DNA of 60,000 bases from Symsagittifera roscoffensis (Eukaryota > Xenacoelomorpha > Acoela > Convolutidae). Under the pieces are notes generated by a model that made no database searches, was not told the origin of the DNA, and worked only from the letters and a program-made list of their open reading frames with translations. The position numbers were made by a program, and so were the translations under genes. The DNA is taken from the NCBI RefSeq assembly GCF_963678635.1, contig NC_087067.1:32960401-33020400 (forward strand). The letters are read 5' to 3'. This document shows, piece after piece, positions 1 to 12,619 of the stretch (the stretch's first letter is position 1; the number at the start of each line of letters is the position of its first letter).

Positions 1-1039
1 ATCTTGGGGGACTGAGAAAATGAACCAATTTGGTCGAACCAGTTCAAAGTTATGAGTTCTTGAAAGCTCGGTGATGCCAAAAAGTTAAGCCTAATCGAGC
101 GTGGTGCAAAAAACGAAAATTTCAAAATTTTTGTTCTTTTCTGTCTAAATTTTATTTTTTCAATATCGTATCACAATTTTGGACTCAGAACAATTCCAAC
201 GAGCCCAAATCGACTTGTTTAGCTTCAGTGTTCGTGGAGTAATCATCAGTTGAAATTTTGGGGCGAGCTGAAATTCGGCCATTTTGGAAGAAAATCGACC
301 TAAAACCTAACTTTTAAGTTAGTGCAATTTTTTTCTTGCATTTTTCAATAAATGGGGTGCTCTCTGCTGTCGCAGAGTGCATTCAAAGAAACTTATCAAA
401 TAGATTTGAAAACTTACCTATTCAATAAGTTTATCACAAAAATTAGGCTAAAAGCATCTAACAGTATCCTGGCTCGTATTCGACCATATGCCACTAACGT
501 TGAGTGAGCAGCTATCATGCCATCGATGGTCATCTAAGACACCCTGTACACGCTCCGTAGGTTTTGACCAGCCGATTTGGCCATAAAACTCATTGGGCCA
601 AAAAAATTCTGAAAATTGTCAATTTTTCAAATTTTGTTTGAACTGCATAAATTATAACGTGAGCGTGCAAAATTTTACATGGTATAAGAGCATATTTCTA
701 CTCTCGCGCGAGGGCGAGTGTTTTAAAAGTAATGTACATAGTTATATGCTAGTCAGGATATAAATGGAAGCGGAATTACTCAAATGCCTAAGGCAGAACC
801 GCAGATTCTGTCTTTGTCTACATCGTTAAGCCCATGTCGTATGTAACGGCACAAACGCAGATGGTTATAACGTAGTCTACTGTACTGTTACGATAGATTT
901 ACTAGCCAGCAGGGGAGTTTTGTTAGGGCGAAGTGTCATTATGGCTACCTCTTTTCAACTTTCCCCCTTGACCTTTCATAAGTTGGTCCGGGAGCAACCC
1001 AGCTCTCAACCCAGTCGGATAAATATAAATTTTTATGAT

Positions 1040-1100
1040 GCGAGCTGTTTTTTCATTGTTGTGTTCAAGGCATGTACCAAAATTAGGAAAAGGTTTAGCT
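1040..1100 (+). promoter_or_regulatory. candidate snRNA promoter-proximal element of U2 unit
   Basis: snRNA genes are driven by a proximal sequence element about 40-60 bp upstream of the first transcribed base. The 60 bp before U2 nucleotide 1 are nearly invariant in all units, with only single-base changes except in unit 7. I cannot match a published PSE consensus, so the location rests on position and conservation. An AT-rich tract lies near -85. The same segment precedes every other U2 copy. Confidence 0.35.
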
Positions 1101-1287
1101 ATCGCTTCTCGGCCTTTTGGCTAAGATCATGTGTAGTATCTGTTCTTGTCAGCTTAATATCTGGCATGCTGGGCATAGCCTGGCACCAATATTAAACTGA
1201 TTTTTACTTCCCGAGTTAACACCGAAGCTTGCTTCAGTTGACTCACGGATTGTCTCGGTCTTACACTACCATCGGGAGCAGTCCACC
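1101..1287 (+). ncRNA. U2 snRNA copy 1 (array consensus)
   Basis: U2 snRNA pairs with the intron branch point and with U6 in the spliceosome. The first 20 nt, AUCGCUUCUCGGCCUUUUGG, are the canonical U2 5' end. The branch-point-recognition element GUAGUA sits at nt 33-38, the canonical position. Stem-loop IIa (UGUCAG/CUGGCA), IIb (GCUGGGC/GCCUGGC), a pseudoknot (UUAAUAU/AUAUUAA), stem-loop III (GAGUUAAC/GUUGACUC around GAAGC-UU-GCUUC) and stem-loop IV can all be drawn. Length is 187 nt, usual for U2. Two oddities: the Sm-like site is AUUUUUAC (nt 100-107), not AUUUUUGG, and the loop IV core reads UUACACU where most U2s have UUGCAGU. No critical lesion; a candidate expressed copy. Confidence 0.93.
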
Positions 1288-1526
1288 TGAAAATTTTGAA
1301 CCTGCAAATTATCTTAATAGAGTGAAGATATCAGTATGAAGAGTCTAATTGAGCCTGGTGAATTGCGCGAACGGCCATAACTTGCCCAAAAAACTTAAGA
1401 CTTCCAAATTTTTCTATTTCTATCGTAAGACCATCGTCAAATCTTGGGGGACTGAGAAAATGAACCAATTTGGTCGAACCAGTTCAAAGTTATGAGTTCT
1501 TGAAAGCTCGGTGATGCCAAAAAGTT

Positions 1527-1545
1527 AAGCTAAAATGGGGTGCTC
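1527..1545 (+). other. 257-bp spacer deletion junction defining the short unit
   Basis: After GTTAAGC the sequence jumps to TAAAATGGGG, omitting 257 bp present in the long unit (for example about 5,080-5,336). The same junction recurs near 2,710 and 3,893, so three consecutive spacers share one deletion. This indicates local spread by unequal exchange or gene conversion. Confidence 0.85.
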
Positions 1546-2283
1546 TCTGCTGTCGCAGAGTGCATTCAAAGAAACTTATCAAATAGATTTGAAAACTTAC
1601 CTATTCAATAAGTTTATCACAACAATTAGGCTAAAAGCATCTATCAGTATCCTGGCTCGTATTCGACCATATGCCACTAACGTTGAGTGAGCAGCTATCA
1701 TGCCATCGATGGTCATCTAAGACACCCTGTACACGCTCCGTAGGTTTTGACCAGCCGATTTGGCCATAAAACTCATTGGGCCAAAAAAATTCTGAAAATT
1801 GTCAATTTTTCAAATTTTGTTTGAATTGCATAAATTATAACGTGAGCGTGCAAAATTTTACATGGTATAAGAGCATATTTCTACTCTCGCGCGAGGGCGA
1901 GTGTTTTAAAAGTAATGTACATAGTTATATGCTAGTCAGGATATAAATGGAAGCGGAATTACTCAAATGCCTAAGGCAGAACCGCAGATTCTGTCTTTGT
2001 CTACATCGTTAAGCCCATGTCGTATGTAACGGCACAAACGCAGATGGTTATAACGTAGTCTACTGTACTGTTACGATAGATTTACTAGCCAGCAGGGGAG
2101 TTTTGTTAGGGCGAAGTGTCATTATGGCTACCTCTTTTCAACTTTCCCCCTTGACCTTTCATAAGTTGGTCCGGGAGCAACCCAGCTCTCAACCCAGTCG
2201 GATAAATATAAATTTTTATGATGCGAGCTGTTTTTTCATTGTTGTGTTCAAGGCATGTACCAAAATTAGGAAAAGGTTTAGCT

Positions 2284-2470
2284 ATCGCTTCTCGGCCTTT
2301 TGGCTAAGATCATGTGTAGTATCTGTTCTTGTCAGCTTAATATCTGGCATGCTGGGCATAGCCTGGCACCAATATTAAACTGATTTTTACTTCCCGAGTT
2401 AACACCGAAGCTTGCTTCAGTTGACTCACGGATTGTCTCGGTCTTACACTACCATCGGGAGCAGTCCACC
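2284..2470 (+). ncRNA. U2 snRNA copy 2 (array consensus)
   Basis: Identical to copy 1 across all 187 nt, preceded by a short-type spacer. The 5' end, GUAGUA, stem-loops II-IV and the Sm-like site are all at consensus, so it is a candidate functional copy. Confidence 0.93.
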
Positions 2471-3466
2471 TGAAAATTCTGAACCTGCAAATTATCTTAA
2501 TAGAGTGAAGATGTCAGTATGAAGAGTCTAATTGAGCCTGGTGAATTGCGCGAACGGCCATAACTTGCCCAAAAAACTTAAGACTTCCAAATTTTTCTAT
2601 TTCTATCGTAAGACCATCGTCAAATCTTGGGGGACTGAGAAAATGAACCAATTTGGTCGAACCAGTTCAAAGTTATGAGTTCTTGAAAGCTCGGTGATGC
2701 CAAAAAGTTAAGCTAAAATGGGGTGCTCTCTGCTGTCGCAGAGTGCATTCAAAGAAACTTATCAAATAGATTTGAAAACTTACCTATTCAATAAGTTTAT
2801 CACAACAATTAGGCTAAAAGCATCTATCAGTATCCTGGCTCGTATTCGACCATATGCCACTAACGTTGAGTGAGCAGCTATCATGCCATCGATGGTCATC
2901 TAAGACACCCTGTACACGCTCCGTAGGTTTTGACCAGCCGATTTGGCCATAAAACTCATTGGGCCAAAAAAATTCTGAAAATTGTCAATTTTTCAAATTT
3001 TGTTTGAATTGCATAAATTATAACGTGAGCGTGCAAAATTTTACATGGTATAATAGCATATTTCTACTCTCGCGCGAGGGCGAGTGTTTTAAAAGTAATG
3101 TACATAGTTATATGCTAGTCAGGATATAAATGGAAGCGGAATTATTCAAATGCCTAAGGCAGAACCGCAGATTCTGTTTTTGTCTACATCGTTAAGCCCA
3201 TGTCGTATGTAATGGCACAAACGCAGATGGTTATAACGTAGTCTACTGTACTGTTACGATAGATTTACTAGCCAGCAGGGGAGTTTTGTTAGGGCGAAGT
3301 GTCATTATGGCTACCTCTTTTCAACTTTCCCCCTTGACCTTTCATAAGTTGGTCCGGGAGCAACCCAGCTCTCAACCCAGTCGGATAAATATAAATTTTT
3401 ATGATGCGAGCTGTTTTTTCATTGTTGTGTTCAAGGCATGTACCAAAATTAGGAAAAGGTTTAGCT

Positions 3467-3653
3467 ATCGCTTCTCGCCCTTTTGGCTAAGATCATGTGT
3501 AGTATCTGTTCTTGTCAGCTTAATATCTGGCATGCTGGGCATAGCCTGGCACCAATATTAAACTGATTTTTACTTCCCGAGTTAACACCGAAGCTTGCTT
3601 CAGTTGACTCACGGATTGTCTCGGTCTTACACTACCATCGGGAGCAGTCCACC
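3467..3653 (+). ncRNA. U2 snRNA copy 3 (stem-loop I variant)
   Basis: Identical to copy 1 except G12 to C, which breaks the GGCC/GGCU stem of stem-loop I. GUAGUA and the 3' half are intact. Function is doubtful. Confidence 0.88.
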
Positions 3654-4649
3654 TGAAAATTCTGAACCTGCAAATTATCTTAATAGAGTGAAGATGTCAG
3701 TATGAAGAGTCTAATTGAGCCTGGTGAATTGCGCGAACGGCCATAACTTGCCCAAAAAACTTAAGACTTCCAAATTTTTCTATTTCTATCGTAAGACCAT
3801 CGTCAAATCTTGGGGGACTGAGAAAATGAACCAATTTGGTCGAACCAGTTCAAAGTTATGAGTTCTTGAAAGCTCGGTGATGCCAAAAAGTTAAGCTAAA
3901 ATGGGGTGCTCTCTGCTGTCGCAGAGTGCATTCAAAGAAACTTATCAAATAGATTTGAAAACTTACCTATTCAATAAGTTTATCACAACAATTAGGCTAA
4001 AAGCATCTATCAGTATCCTGGCTCGTATTCGACCATATGCCACTAACGTTGAGTGAGCAGCTATCATGCCATCGATGGTCATCTAAGACACCCTGTACAC
4101 GCTCCGTAGGTTTTGACCAGCCGATTTGGCCATAAAACTCATTGGGCCAAAAAAATTCTGAAAATTGTCAATTTTTCAAATTTTGTTTGAATTGCATAAA
4201 TTATAACGTGAGCGTGCAAAATTTTACATGGTATAATAGCATATTTCTACTCTCGCGCGAGGGCGAGTGTTTTAAAAGTAATGTACATAGTTATATGCTA
4301 GTCAGGATATAAATGGAAGCGGAATTATTCAAATGCCTAAGGCAGAACCGCAGATTCTGTCTTTGTCTACATCGTTAAGCCCATGTCGTATGTAACGGCA
4401 CAAACGCAGATGGTTATAACGTAGTCTACTGTACTGTTACGATAGATTTACTAGCCAGCAGGGGAGTTTTGTTAGGGCGAAGTGTCATTATGGCTACCTC
4501 TTTTCAACTTTCCCCCTTGACCTTTCATAAGTTGGTCCGGGAGCAACCCAGCTCTCAACCCAGTCGGATAAATATAAATTTTTATGATGCGAGCTGTTTT
4601 TTCATTGTTGTGTTCAAGGCATGTACCAAAATTAGGAAAAAGTTTAGCT

Positions 4650-4836
4650 ATCGCTTCTCGCACTTTTGGCTAAGATCATGTGTAGTATCTGTTCTTGTCA
4701 GCTTAATATCTGGCATGCTGGGCATAGCCTGGCACCAATATTAAACTGATTTTTACTTCCCGAGTTAACACCGAAGCTTGCTTCAGTTGACTCACGGATT
4801 GTCTCGGTCTTACACTACCATCGGGAGCAGTCCACC
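4650..4836 (+). ncRNA. U2 snRNA copy 4 (stem-loop I double variant)
   Basis: Carries G12 to C, shared with copy 3, plus C13 to A. The two changes remove most of the stem-loop I pairing. Copies 3 and 4 are neighbours, so the lesion spread locally. The remainder is at consensus. Confidence 0.87.
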
Positions 4837-6089
4837 TGAAAATTCTGAACCTGCAAATTATCTTAATAGAGTGAAGATGTCAGTATGAAGAGTCTAATTG
4901 AGCCTGGTGAATTGCGCGAACGGCCATAACTTGCCCAAAAAACTTAAGACTTCCAAATTTTTCTATTTCTATCGTAAGACCATCGTCAAATCTTGGGGGA
5001 CTGAGAAAATGAACCAATTTGGTCGAACCAGTTCAAAGTTATGAGTTCTTGAAAGCTCGGTGATGCCAAAAAGTTAAGCCTAATCGAGCGTGGTGCAAAA
5101 AACGAAAATTTCAAAATTTTTGTTCTTTTCTGTCTAAATTTTATTTTTTCAATATCGTATCACAATTTTGGACTCAGAACAATTCCAACGAGCCCAAAAC
5201 GACTTCTTTAGCTTCAGTGTTCGTGGAGTAATCATCAGTTGAAGTTTTGGGGGGAGCTGAAATTCGGCCATTTTGGAAGAAAATCGACCTAAAACCTAAC
5301 TTTTAAGTTAGTGCAATTTTTTTCTTGCATTTTTCATAAAATGGGGTGCTCTCTGCTGTCGCAGAGTGCATTCAAAGAAACTTATCAAATAGATTTGAAA
5401 ACTTACCTATTTAATAAGTTTATCACAACAATTAGGCTAAAAGCATCTATCAGTATCCTGGCTGGTATTCGACCATATGCCACTAACGTTGAGTGAGCAG
5501 CTATCATGCCATCGATGGTCATCTAAGACACCCTGTACACGCTCCGTAGGTTTTGACCAGCCGATTTGGCCATAAAACTCATTGGGCCAAAAAAATTCTA
5601 AAAATTGTCAATTTTTCAAATTTTGTTTGAATTGCATAAATTATAACGTGAGCGTGCAAAATTTTACATGGTATAAGAGCATATTTCTACTCTCGCGCGA
5701 GGGCGAGTGTTTTAAAAGTAATGTACATAGTTATATGCTAGTCAGGATATAAATGGAAGCGGAATTACTCAAATGCCTAAGGCAGAACCGCAGATTCTGT
5801 CTTTGTCTACATCGTTAAGCCCATGTCGTATGTAACGGCAGAAACGCAGATGGTTATAACGTAGTCTACTGTACTCTTACGATTATTTTACTAGCCAGCA
5901 GGGGAGTTTTGTTAGGGCGAAGTGTCATTATGGCTACCTCTTTTCAACTTTCCCCCTTGACCTTTCATAAGTTGGTCCGGGAGCAACCCAGCTCTCAACC
6001 CAGTCGGATAAATATAAATTTTTATGATGCGAGCTGTTTTTTCATTGTTGTGTTCAAGGCATGTACCAAAATTAGGAAAAAGTTTAGCT

Positions 6090-6276
6090 ATCGCTTCTCG
6101 GCCTTTTGGCTAAGATCATGTGTAGTATCTGTTTTTGTCAGCTTAATATCTGGCATGCTGGGCATAGCCTGGCACCAATATTAAACTGATTTTTACTTCC
6201 CGAGTTAACACCGAAGCTTGCTTCAGTTGGCTCACGGATTGTCTCGGTCTTACACTACCATCGGGAGCAGTCCACT
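6090..6276 (+). ncRNA. U2 snRNA copy 5
   Basis: Differs from copy 1 at C45 to U (shared with copy 6) and A141 to G, which turns a U-A pair of stem-loop III into U-G. Key 5' elements are intact; possibly functional. The spacer is the long type. Confidence 0.9.
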
Positions 6277-7529
6277 TGAAAATTCTGAACCTGCAAATTA
6301 TCTTAATAGAGTGAAGATGTCAGTATGAAGAGTCTAATTGAGCCTGGTGAATTGCGCGAACGGCCATAACTTGCCCAAAAAACTTAAGACTTCCAAATTT
6401 TTCTATTTCTATCGTAAGACCATCGTCAAATCTTGGGGGACTGAGAAAATGAACCAATTTGGTCGAACCAGTTCAAAGTTATGAGTTCTTGAAAGCTCGG
6501 TGATGCCAAAAAGTTAAGCCTAATCGAGCGTGGTGCAAAAAACGAAAATTTCAAAATTTTTGTTCTTTTCTGTCTAAATTTTATTTTTTCAATATCGTAT
6601 CACAATTTTGGACTCAGAACAATTCCAACGAGCCCAAAACGACTTCTTTAGCTTCAGTGTTCGTGGAGTAATCATCAGTTGAAATTTTGGGGGGAGCTGA
6701 AATTCGGCCATTTTGGAAGAAAATCGACCTAAAACCTAACTTTTAAGTTAGTGCAATTTTTTTCTTGCATTTTTCATAAAATGGGGTGCTCTCTGCTGTC
6801 GCAGAGTGCATTCAAAGAAACTTATCAAATAGATTTGAAAACTTACCTATTTAATAAGTTTATCACAACAATTAGGCTAAAAGCATGTATCAGTATCCTG
6901 GCTGGTATTCGACCATATGCCACTAACGTTGAGTGAGCGGCTATCATGCCATAGATGGTCATCTAAGACACCCTGTACACGCTCCGTAGGTTTTGACCAG
7001 CCGATTTGGCCATAAAACTCATTGGGCCAAAAAAATTCTGAAAATTGTCAATTTTTCAAATTTTGTTTGAATTGCATAAATTATAACGTGAGCGTGCAAA
7101 ATTTTACATGGTATAAGAGCATATTTCTACTCTCGCGCGAGGGCGAGTGTTTTAAAAGTAATGTACATAGTTATATGCTAGTCAGGATATAAATGGAAGC
7201 GGAATTACTCAAATGCCTAAGGCAGAACCGGAGATTCTGTCTTTGTCTACATCGTTAAGCCCATGTCGTATGTAACGGCACAAACGCAGATGGTTATAAC
7301 GTAGTCTACTGTACTCTTACGATAGATTTACTAGCCAGCAGGGGAGTTTTGTTAGGGCGAAGTGTCATTATGGCTACCTCTTTTCAACTTTCCCCCTTGA
7401 CCTTTCATAAGTTGGTCCGGGAGCAACCCAGCTCTCAACCCAGTCGGATAAATATAAATTTTTATGATGCGAGCTGTTTTTTCATTGTTGTGTTCAAGGC
7501 ATGTACCAAAATTAGGAAAAAATTTAGCT

Positions 7530-7716
7530 ATCGCTTCTCGGCCTTTTGGCTAAGATCATGTGTAGTATCTGTTTTTGTCAGCTTAATATCTGGCATGCTG
7601 GGCATAGCCTGGCACCAATATTAAACTGATTTTTACTTCCCGAGTTAACACCGAAGCTTGCTTCAGTTGACTCACGGATTATCCCGGTCTTACACTACCA
7701 TCGGGAGCAGTCCACC
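7530..7716 (+). ncRNA. U2 snRNA copy 6
   Basis: Carries C45 to U, G152 to A and U155 to C. From here rightwards every copy has C155 (UCCCGG), whereas copies 1-5 have UCUCGG, marking a subfamily boundary. C155 restores a stronger stem IV pair. Confidence 0.9.
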
Positions 7717-8949
7717 TGAAAATTCTGAACCTGCAAATTATCTTAATAGAGTGAAGATGTCAGTATGAAGAGTCTAATTGAGCCTGGTGAATTGCGCGAA
7801 CGGCCATAACTTGCCCAAAAAACTTAAGACTTCCAAATTTTTCTATTTCTATCGTAAGACCATCGTCAAATCTTGGGGGACTGAGAAAATGAACCAATTT
7901 GGTCGAACCAGTTCAAAGTTATGAGTTCTTGAAAGCTCGGTGATGCCAAAAAGTTAAGCCTAATCGAGCGTGGTGCAAAAAACGAAAATTTCAAAATTTT
8001 TGTTCTTTTCTGTCTAAATTTTATTTTTTCAATATCGTATCACAATTTTGGACTCAGAGCAATTCCAACGAGCCCAAAACGACTTCTTTAGCTTCAGTGT
8101 TCGTGGAGTAATCATCAGTTGAAATTTTGGGGGGAGCTGAAATTCGGCCATTTTAGAAGAAAATCGACCTAAAACCTAACTTTTAAGTTAGTGCAATTTT
8201 TTTCTTGCATTTTTCATAAAATGGGGTGCTCTCTGCTGTCGCAGAGTGCATTCAAAGAAACTTATCAAATAGATTTGAAAACTTACCTATTTAATAAGTT
8301 TATCACAACAATTAGGCTAAAAGCATCTATCAGTATCCTGGCTGGTATTCGACCATATGCCACTAACGTTGAGTGAGCGGCTATCATGCCATAGATGGTC
8401 ATCTAAGACACCCTGTACACGCTCCGTAGGTTTTGACCAGCCGATTTAGCCATAAAACTCATTGGGCCAAAAAAATTCTGAAAATTGTCAATTTTTCAAA
8501 TTTTGTTTGAATTGCATAAATTATAACGTGAGCGTGCAAAATTTCACATGGTATAAGAGCATATTTCTACTCTCGCGCGAGGGCGAGTGTTTTAAAAGTA
8601 ATGTACATACTTATATGCTAGTCAGGATATAAATGGAAGCGGAATTACTCAAATGCCTAAGGCAGAACCGGAGATTCTGTCTTTGTCTACATCGTTAAGC
8701 CCATGTCGTATGTAACGGCACAAACGCAGATGGTTATAACGTAGTCTACTGTACTCTTACGATAGATTTACTAGCCAGCAGGGGAGTTTTGTTAGGGCGA
8801 AGTGTCATTATGGCTACCTCTTTTCAACTTTCCCCCTTGACCTTTCATAAGTTGGTCCGGGAGCAACCCAGCTCTCAACCCAGTCGGATAAATATAAATT
8901 TTTATGATGCGAGCTGTTTTTTCATTGTTGTGTACAAGGCATGTACCAA

Positions 8950-9133
8950 GCTTCTCGGCCTTTTGGCTAAGATCATGTGTAGTATCTGTTCTTGTCAGCT
9001 TAATATCTGGCATGCTGGGCATAGCCTGGCACCAATATTAAACTGATTTTTACTTCCCGAGTTAACACCGAAGCTTGCTTCAGTTGACTCACGGATTTTC
9101 CCGGTCTTACACTACCATCGGGAGCAGTCCACC
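8950..9133 (+). pseudogene. U2 snRNA copy 7, 5'-deleted
   Basis: A 23-bp deletion fuses the upstream GTACCAA directly to GCTTCTCGG. It removes U2 nt 1-3 and the last 20 bp before the transcription start. The body is otherwise close to consensus, with G152 to U and C155. Loss of the cap-proximal end and of promoter-to-start spacing makes this a likely dead copy. Confidence 0.85.
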
Positions 9134-10390
9134 TGAAAATTCTGAACCTGCAAATTATCTTAATAGAGTGAAGATGTCAGTATGAAGAGTCTAATTGAGC
9201 CTGGTGAATTGCGCGAACGGCCATAACTTGCCCAAAAAACTTAAGACTTCCAAATTTTTCTATTTCTATCGTAAGACCATCGTCAAATCTTGGGGGACTG
9301 AGAAAATGAACCAATTTCGTCGAACCAGTTCAAAGTTATGAGTTCTTGAAAGCTCGGTGATGCCAAAAAGTTAAGCCTAATCGAGCGTGGTGCAAAAAAC
9401 GAAAATTTCAAAATTTTTGTTCTTTTCTGTCTAAATTTTATTTTTTCAATATCGTATCACAATTTTGGACTCAGAACAATTCCAACGAGCCCATAACGAC
9501 TTCTTTAGCTTAAGTGTTTGTGGAGTAATCATCAGTTGAAATTTTGGGGGGAGCTGAAATTCGGCCATTTTGGAAGAAAATCGACCTAAAACCTAACTTT
9601 TAAGTTAGTGCAATTTTTTTCTTGCATTTTTCATAAAATGGGGTGCTCTCTGCTGTCGCAGAGTGCATTCAAAGAAACTTATCAAATAGATTTGAAAACT
9701 TACCTATTTAATAAGTTTATCACAACAATTAGGCTAAAAGCATCTATCAGTATCCTGGCTGGTATTCGACCATATGCCACTAACGTTGAGTGAGCGGCTA
9801 TCATGCCATAGATGGTCATCTAAGACACCCTGTACACGCTCCGTAGGTTTTGACCAGCCGATTTGGCCATAAAACTCATTGGGCCAAAAAAATTCTGAAA
9901 ATTGTCAATTTTTCAAATTTTGTTTGAATTGCATAAATTATAACGTGAGCGTGCAAAATTTTACATGGTATAAGAGCATATTTCTACTCTCGCGCGAGGG
10001 CGAGTGTTTTAAAAGTAATGTACATAGTTATATGCTAGTCAGGATATAAATGGAAGCGGAATTACTCAAATGCCTAAGGCAGAACCGCAGATTCTGTCTT
10101 TGTCCACATCGTTAAGCCCATGTCGTATGTAACGGCACAAACGCAGATGGTTATAACGTAGTCTACTGTACTCTTACGATAGATTTACTAGCCAGCAGGG
10201 GGCTAAGTTTTGTTAGGGCGAAGTGTCATTATGGCTACCTCTTTTCAACTTTCCCCCTTGACCTTTCATAAGTTGGTCCGGGAGCAACCCAGCTCTCAAC
10301 CCAGTCGGATAAATATAAATTTTTATGATGCGAGCTGTTTTTTCATTGTTGTGTTCAAGGCATGTACCAAAAATAGGAAAAGGTTTAGCT

Positions 10391-10577
10391 ATCACTTCTC
10401 GGCCTTTTGGCTAAAATCATGTGTAGTATCTGTTCTTGTCAGCTTAATATCTGGCATGCTGGGCATAGCCTGGCACCAATATTAAACTGATTTTTACTTC
10501 CCGAGTTAACACCAAAGCTTGCTTCAGTTGACTCACGGATTGTCCCGGTCTTACACTACCATCGGGAGCAGTCCACC
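10391..10577 (+). ncRNA. U2 snRNA copy 8 (variant)
   Basis: Changes are G4 to A, G25 to A (in the U6-pairing segment), G124 to A and C155. The upstream flank has a 4-bp insertion near 10,201. Two changes fall in highly conserved 5' positions, so activity is doubtful. Copy 10 is its duplicate. Confidence 0.87.
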
Positions 10578-11830
10578 TGAAAATTCTGAACCTGCAAATT
10601 ACCTTAATAGAGTGAAGATGTCAGTATGAAGAGTCTAATTGAGCCTGGTGAATTGCGCGAACGGCCATAACTTGCCCAAAAAACTTAAAACTTCCAAATT
10701 TTTCTATTTCTATCGTAAGACCATCGTCAAATCTTGGGGGTCTGAGAAAATGAACCAATTTCGTCGAACCAGTTCAAAGTTATGAGTTCTTGAAAGCTCG
10801 GTGATGCCAAAAAGTTAAGCCTAATCGAGCGTGGTGCAAAAAACAAAAATTTCAAAATTTTTGTTCTTTTCTGTCTAAATCTTATTTTTTCAATATCGTA
10901 TCACAATTTTGGACTCAGAACAATTCCAACGAGCCCAAAACGACTTCTTTAGCTTCAGTGTTCGTGGAGTAATCATCAGTTGAAATTTTGGGGGGAGCTG
11001 AAATTCGGCCATTTTGGAAGAAAATCGACCTAAAAGCTAACTTTTAATTTAGTGCAATTTTTTTCTTGCATTTTTCATAAAATGGGGTGCTCTCTGCTGT
11101 CGCAGAGTGCATTCAAAGAAACTTATCAAATAGATTTGAAAACTTACCTATTTAATAAGTTTATCACAACAATTAGGCTAAAAGCATCTATCAGTATCCT
11201 GGCTGGTATTCGACCATATGCCACTAACGTTGAGTGAGCGGCTATCATGCCATAGATGGTCATCTAAGACACCCTGTACACGCTCCGTAGGTTTTGACCA
11301 GCCGATTTGGCCATAAAACTCATTGGGCCAAAAGTATTCTGAAAATTGTCAATTTTTCAAATTTTGTTTGAATTGCATAAATTATAACGTGAGCGTGCAA
11401 AATTTTACATCGTATAAGAGCATATTTCTACTCTCGCGCGAGGGCGAGTGTTTTAAAAGTAATGCACATAGTTATATGCTAGTCAGGATATAAATGGAAG
11501 CGGAATTACTCCAATGCCTCAGGCAGAACTGCAGATTCTGTCTTTGTCCACATCGTTAAGCCCATGTCGTATGTAACGGCACAAACGCAGATGGTTATAA
11601 CGTAGTCTACTGTACTCTTACGATAGATTTACTAGCCAACAGGGGAGTTTTGTTAGGGCGAAGTGTCATTATGTCTACCTCTTTTCAACTTTCCCCCTTG
11701 ACCTTTCATAAGTTGGTCCGGGAGCAACCCAGCTCTCAACCCAGTCGGATAAATATAAATTTTTATGATGCGAGCTGTTTTTTCATTGTTGTGTTCAAGG
11801 CATCTACCAAAATTAGGAAAAGGTTTAGCT

Positions 11831-12017
11831 ATCGCTTCTCGGCCTTTTGGCTAAGATCATGTGTAGTATCTGTTCTTGTCAGCTTAATATCTGGCATGCT
11901 GGGCATAGCCTGGCACCAATATTAAACTGATTTTTACTTCCCGAGTTAACACCGAAGCTTGCTTCAGTTGTCTCACGGATTGTCCCGGTCTTACACTACC
12001 ATCGGGAGCAGTCCACC
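11831..12017 (+). ncRNA. U2 snRNA copy 9
   Basis: Consensus except A141 to U, which breaks one pair of stem-loop III, and C155. The conserved 5' domain is intact. Copy 11 is its duplicate. Confidence 0.9.
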
Positions 12018-12619
12018 TGAAAATTCTGAACCTGCAAATTACCTTAATAGAGTGAAGATGTCAGTATGAAGAGTCTAATTGAGACTGGTGAATTGCGCGA
12101 ACGGCCATAACTTGCCCAAAAAACTTAAGACTTCCAAATTTTGCTGTTTCTATCGTAAGACCATTGTCAAATCTTGGGGGACTGAGAAAATGAACCAATT
12201 TCGTCGAACCAGTTCAAAGTTATGAGTTCTTGAAAGCTCGGTGATGCCAAAAAGTTAAGCCTAATCGAGCGTGGTGCAAAAAACGAAAATTTCAAAATTT
12301 TTGTTCTTTTCTGTCTAAATTTTATTTTTTTAATATCGTATCACAATTTTGGACTCAGAACAGTTCCAACGAGCTCAAAACGACTTCTTTAGCTTCAGTG
12401 TTCGTGGAGTAATCATCAGTTGAAATTTTGGGGGGAGCTGAAATTCGGCCATTTTGGAAGAAAATCGACCTAAAAGCTAACTTTTAAGTTAGTGCAATTT
12501 TTTTCTTGCATTTTTCATAAAACGGGGTGCTCTCTGCTGTCGCAGAGTGCATTCAAAGAAACTTATCAAATAGATTTGAAAACTTACCTATTTAATAAGT
12601 TTATCACAACAATTATGCT

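Larger units (their letters stand above)
1..12619 (+). repeat. U2 snRNA tandem array, block 1 (units 1-9)
   Basis: Nine head-to-tail units, each with one U2-like RNA and a spacer. The block begins mid-unit at base 1, so the array extends left of the window. Units around U2 copies 1-4 repeat at exactly 1,183 bp; from copy 4 onward the period is 1,440 bp, with 1,421 bp between copies 7 and 8 (23-bp deletion plus 4-bp insertion). Spacers are AT-rich and I see no other RNA gene in them. Short open frames of 61 and 91 codons recur only because the DNA repeats. The block ends where retrotransposon copy 1 starts. Confidence 0.95.

Noticed and set aside
300-900. A second small RNA gene (5S rRNA, tRNA, U1, U5 or U6) linked in the spacer
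   Set aside because: I looked for conserved boxes and canonical 5' ends and found none; no cloverleaf could be drawn.
920-1195. 91-codon frame starting with TTG, repeated in every unit, covering the U2 flank and part of U2
   Set aside because: It overlaps the U2 RNA gene, starts at a non-ATG codon and recurs only because the unit repeats. Changes between copies follow RNA structure, not protein.
5311-5496. 61-codon frame in each long spacer
   Set aside because: No domain or synonymous bias visible, disrupted in short units and at retrotransposon joints. A by-product of repetition.
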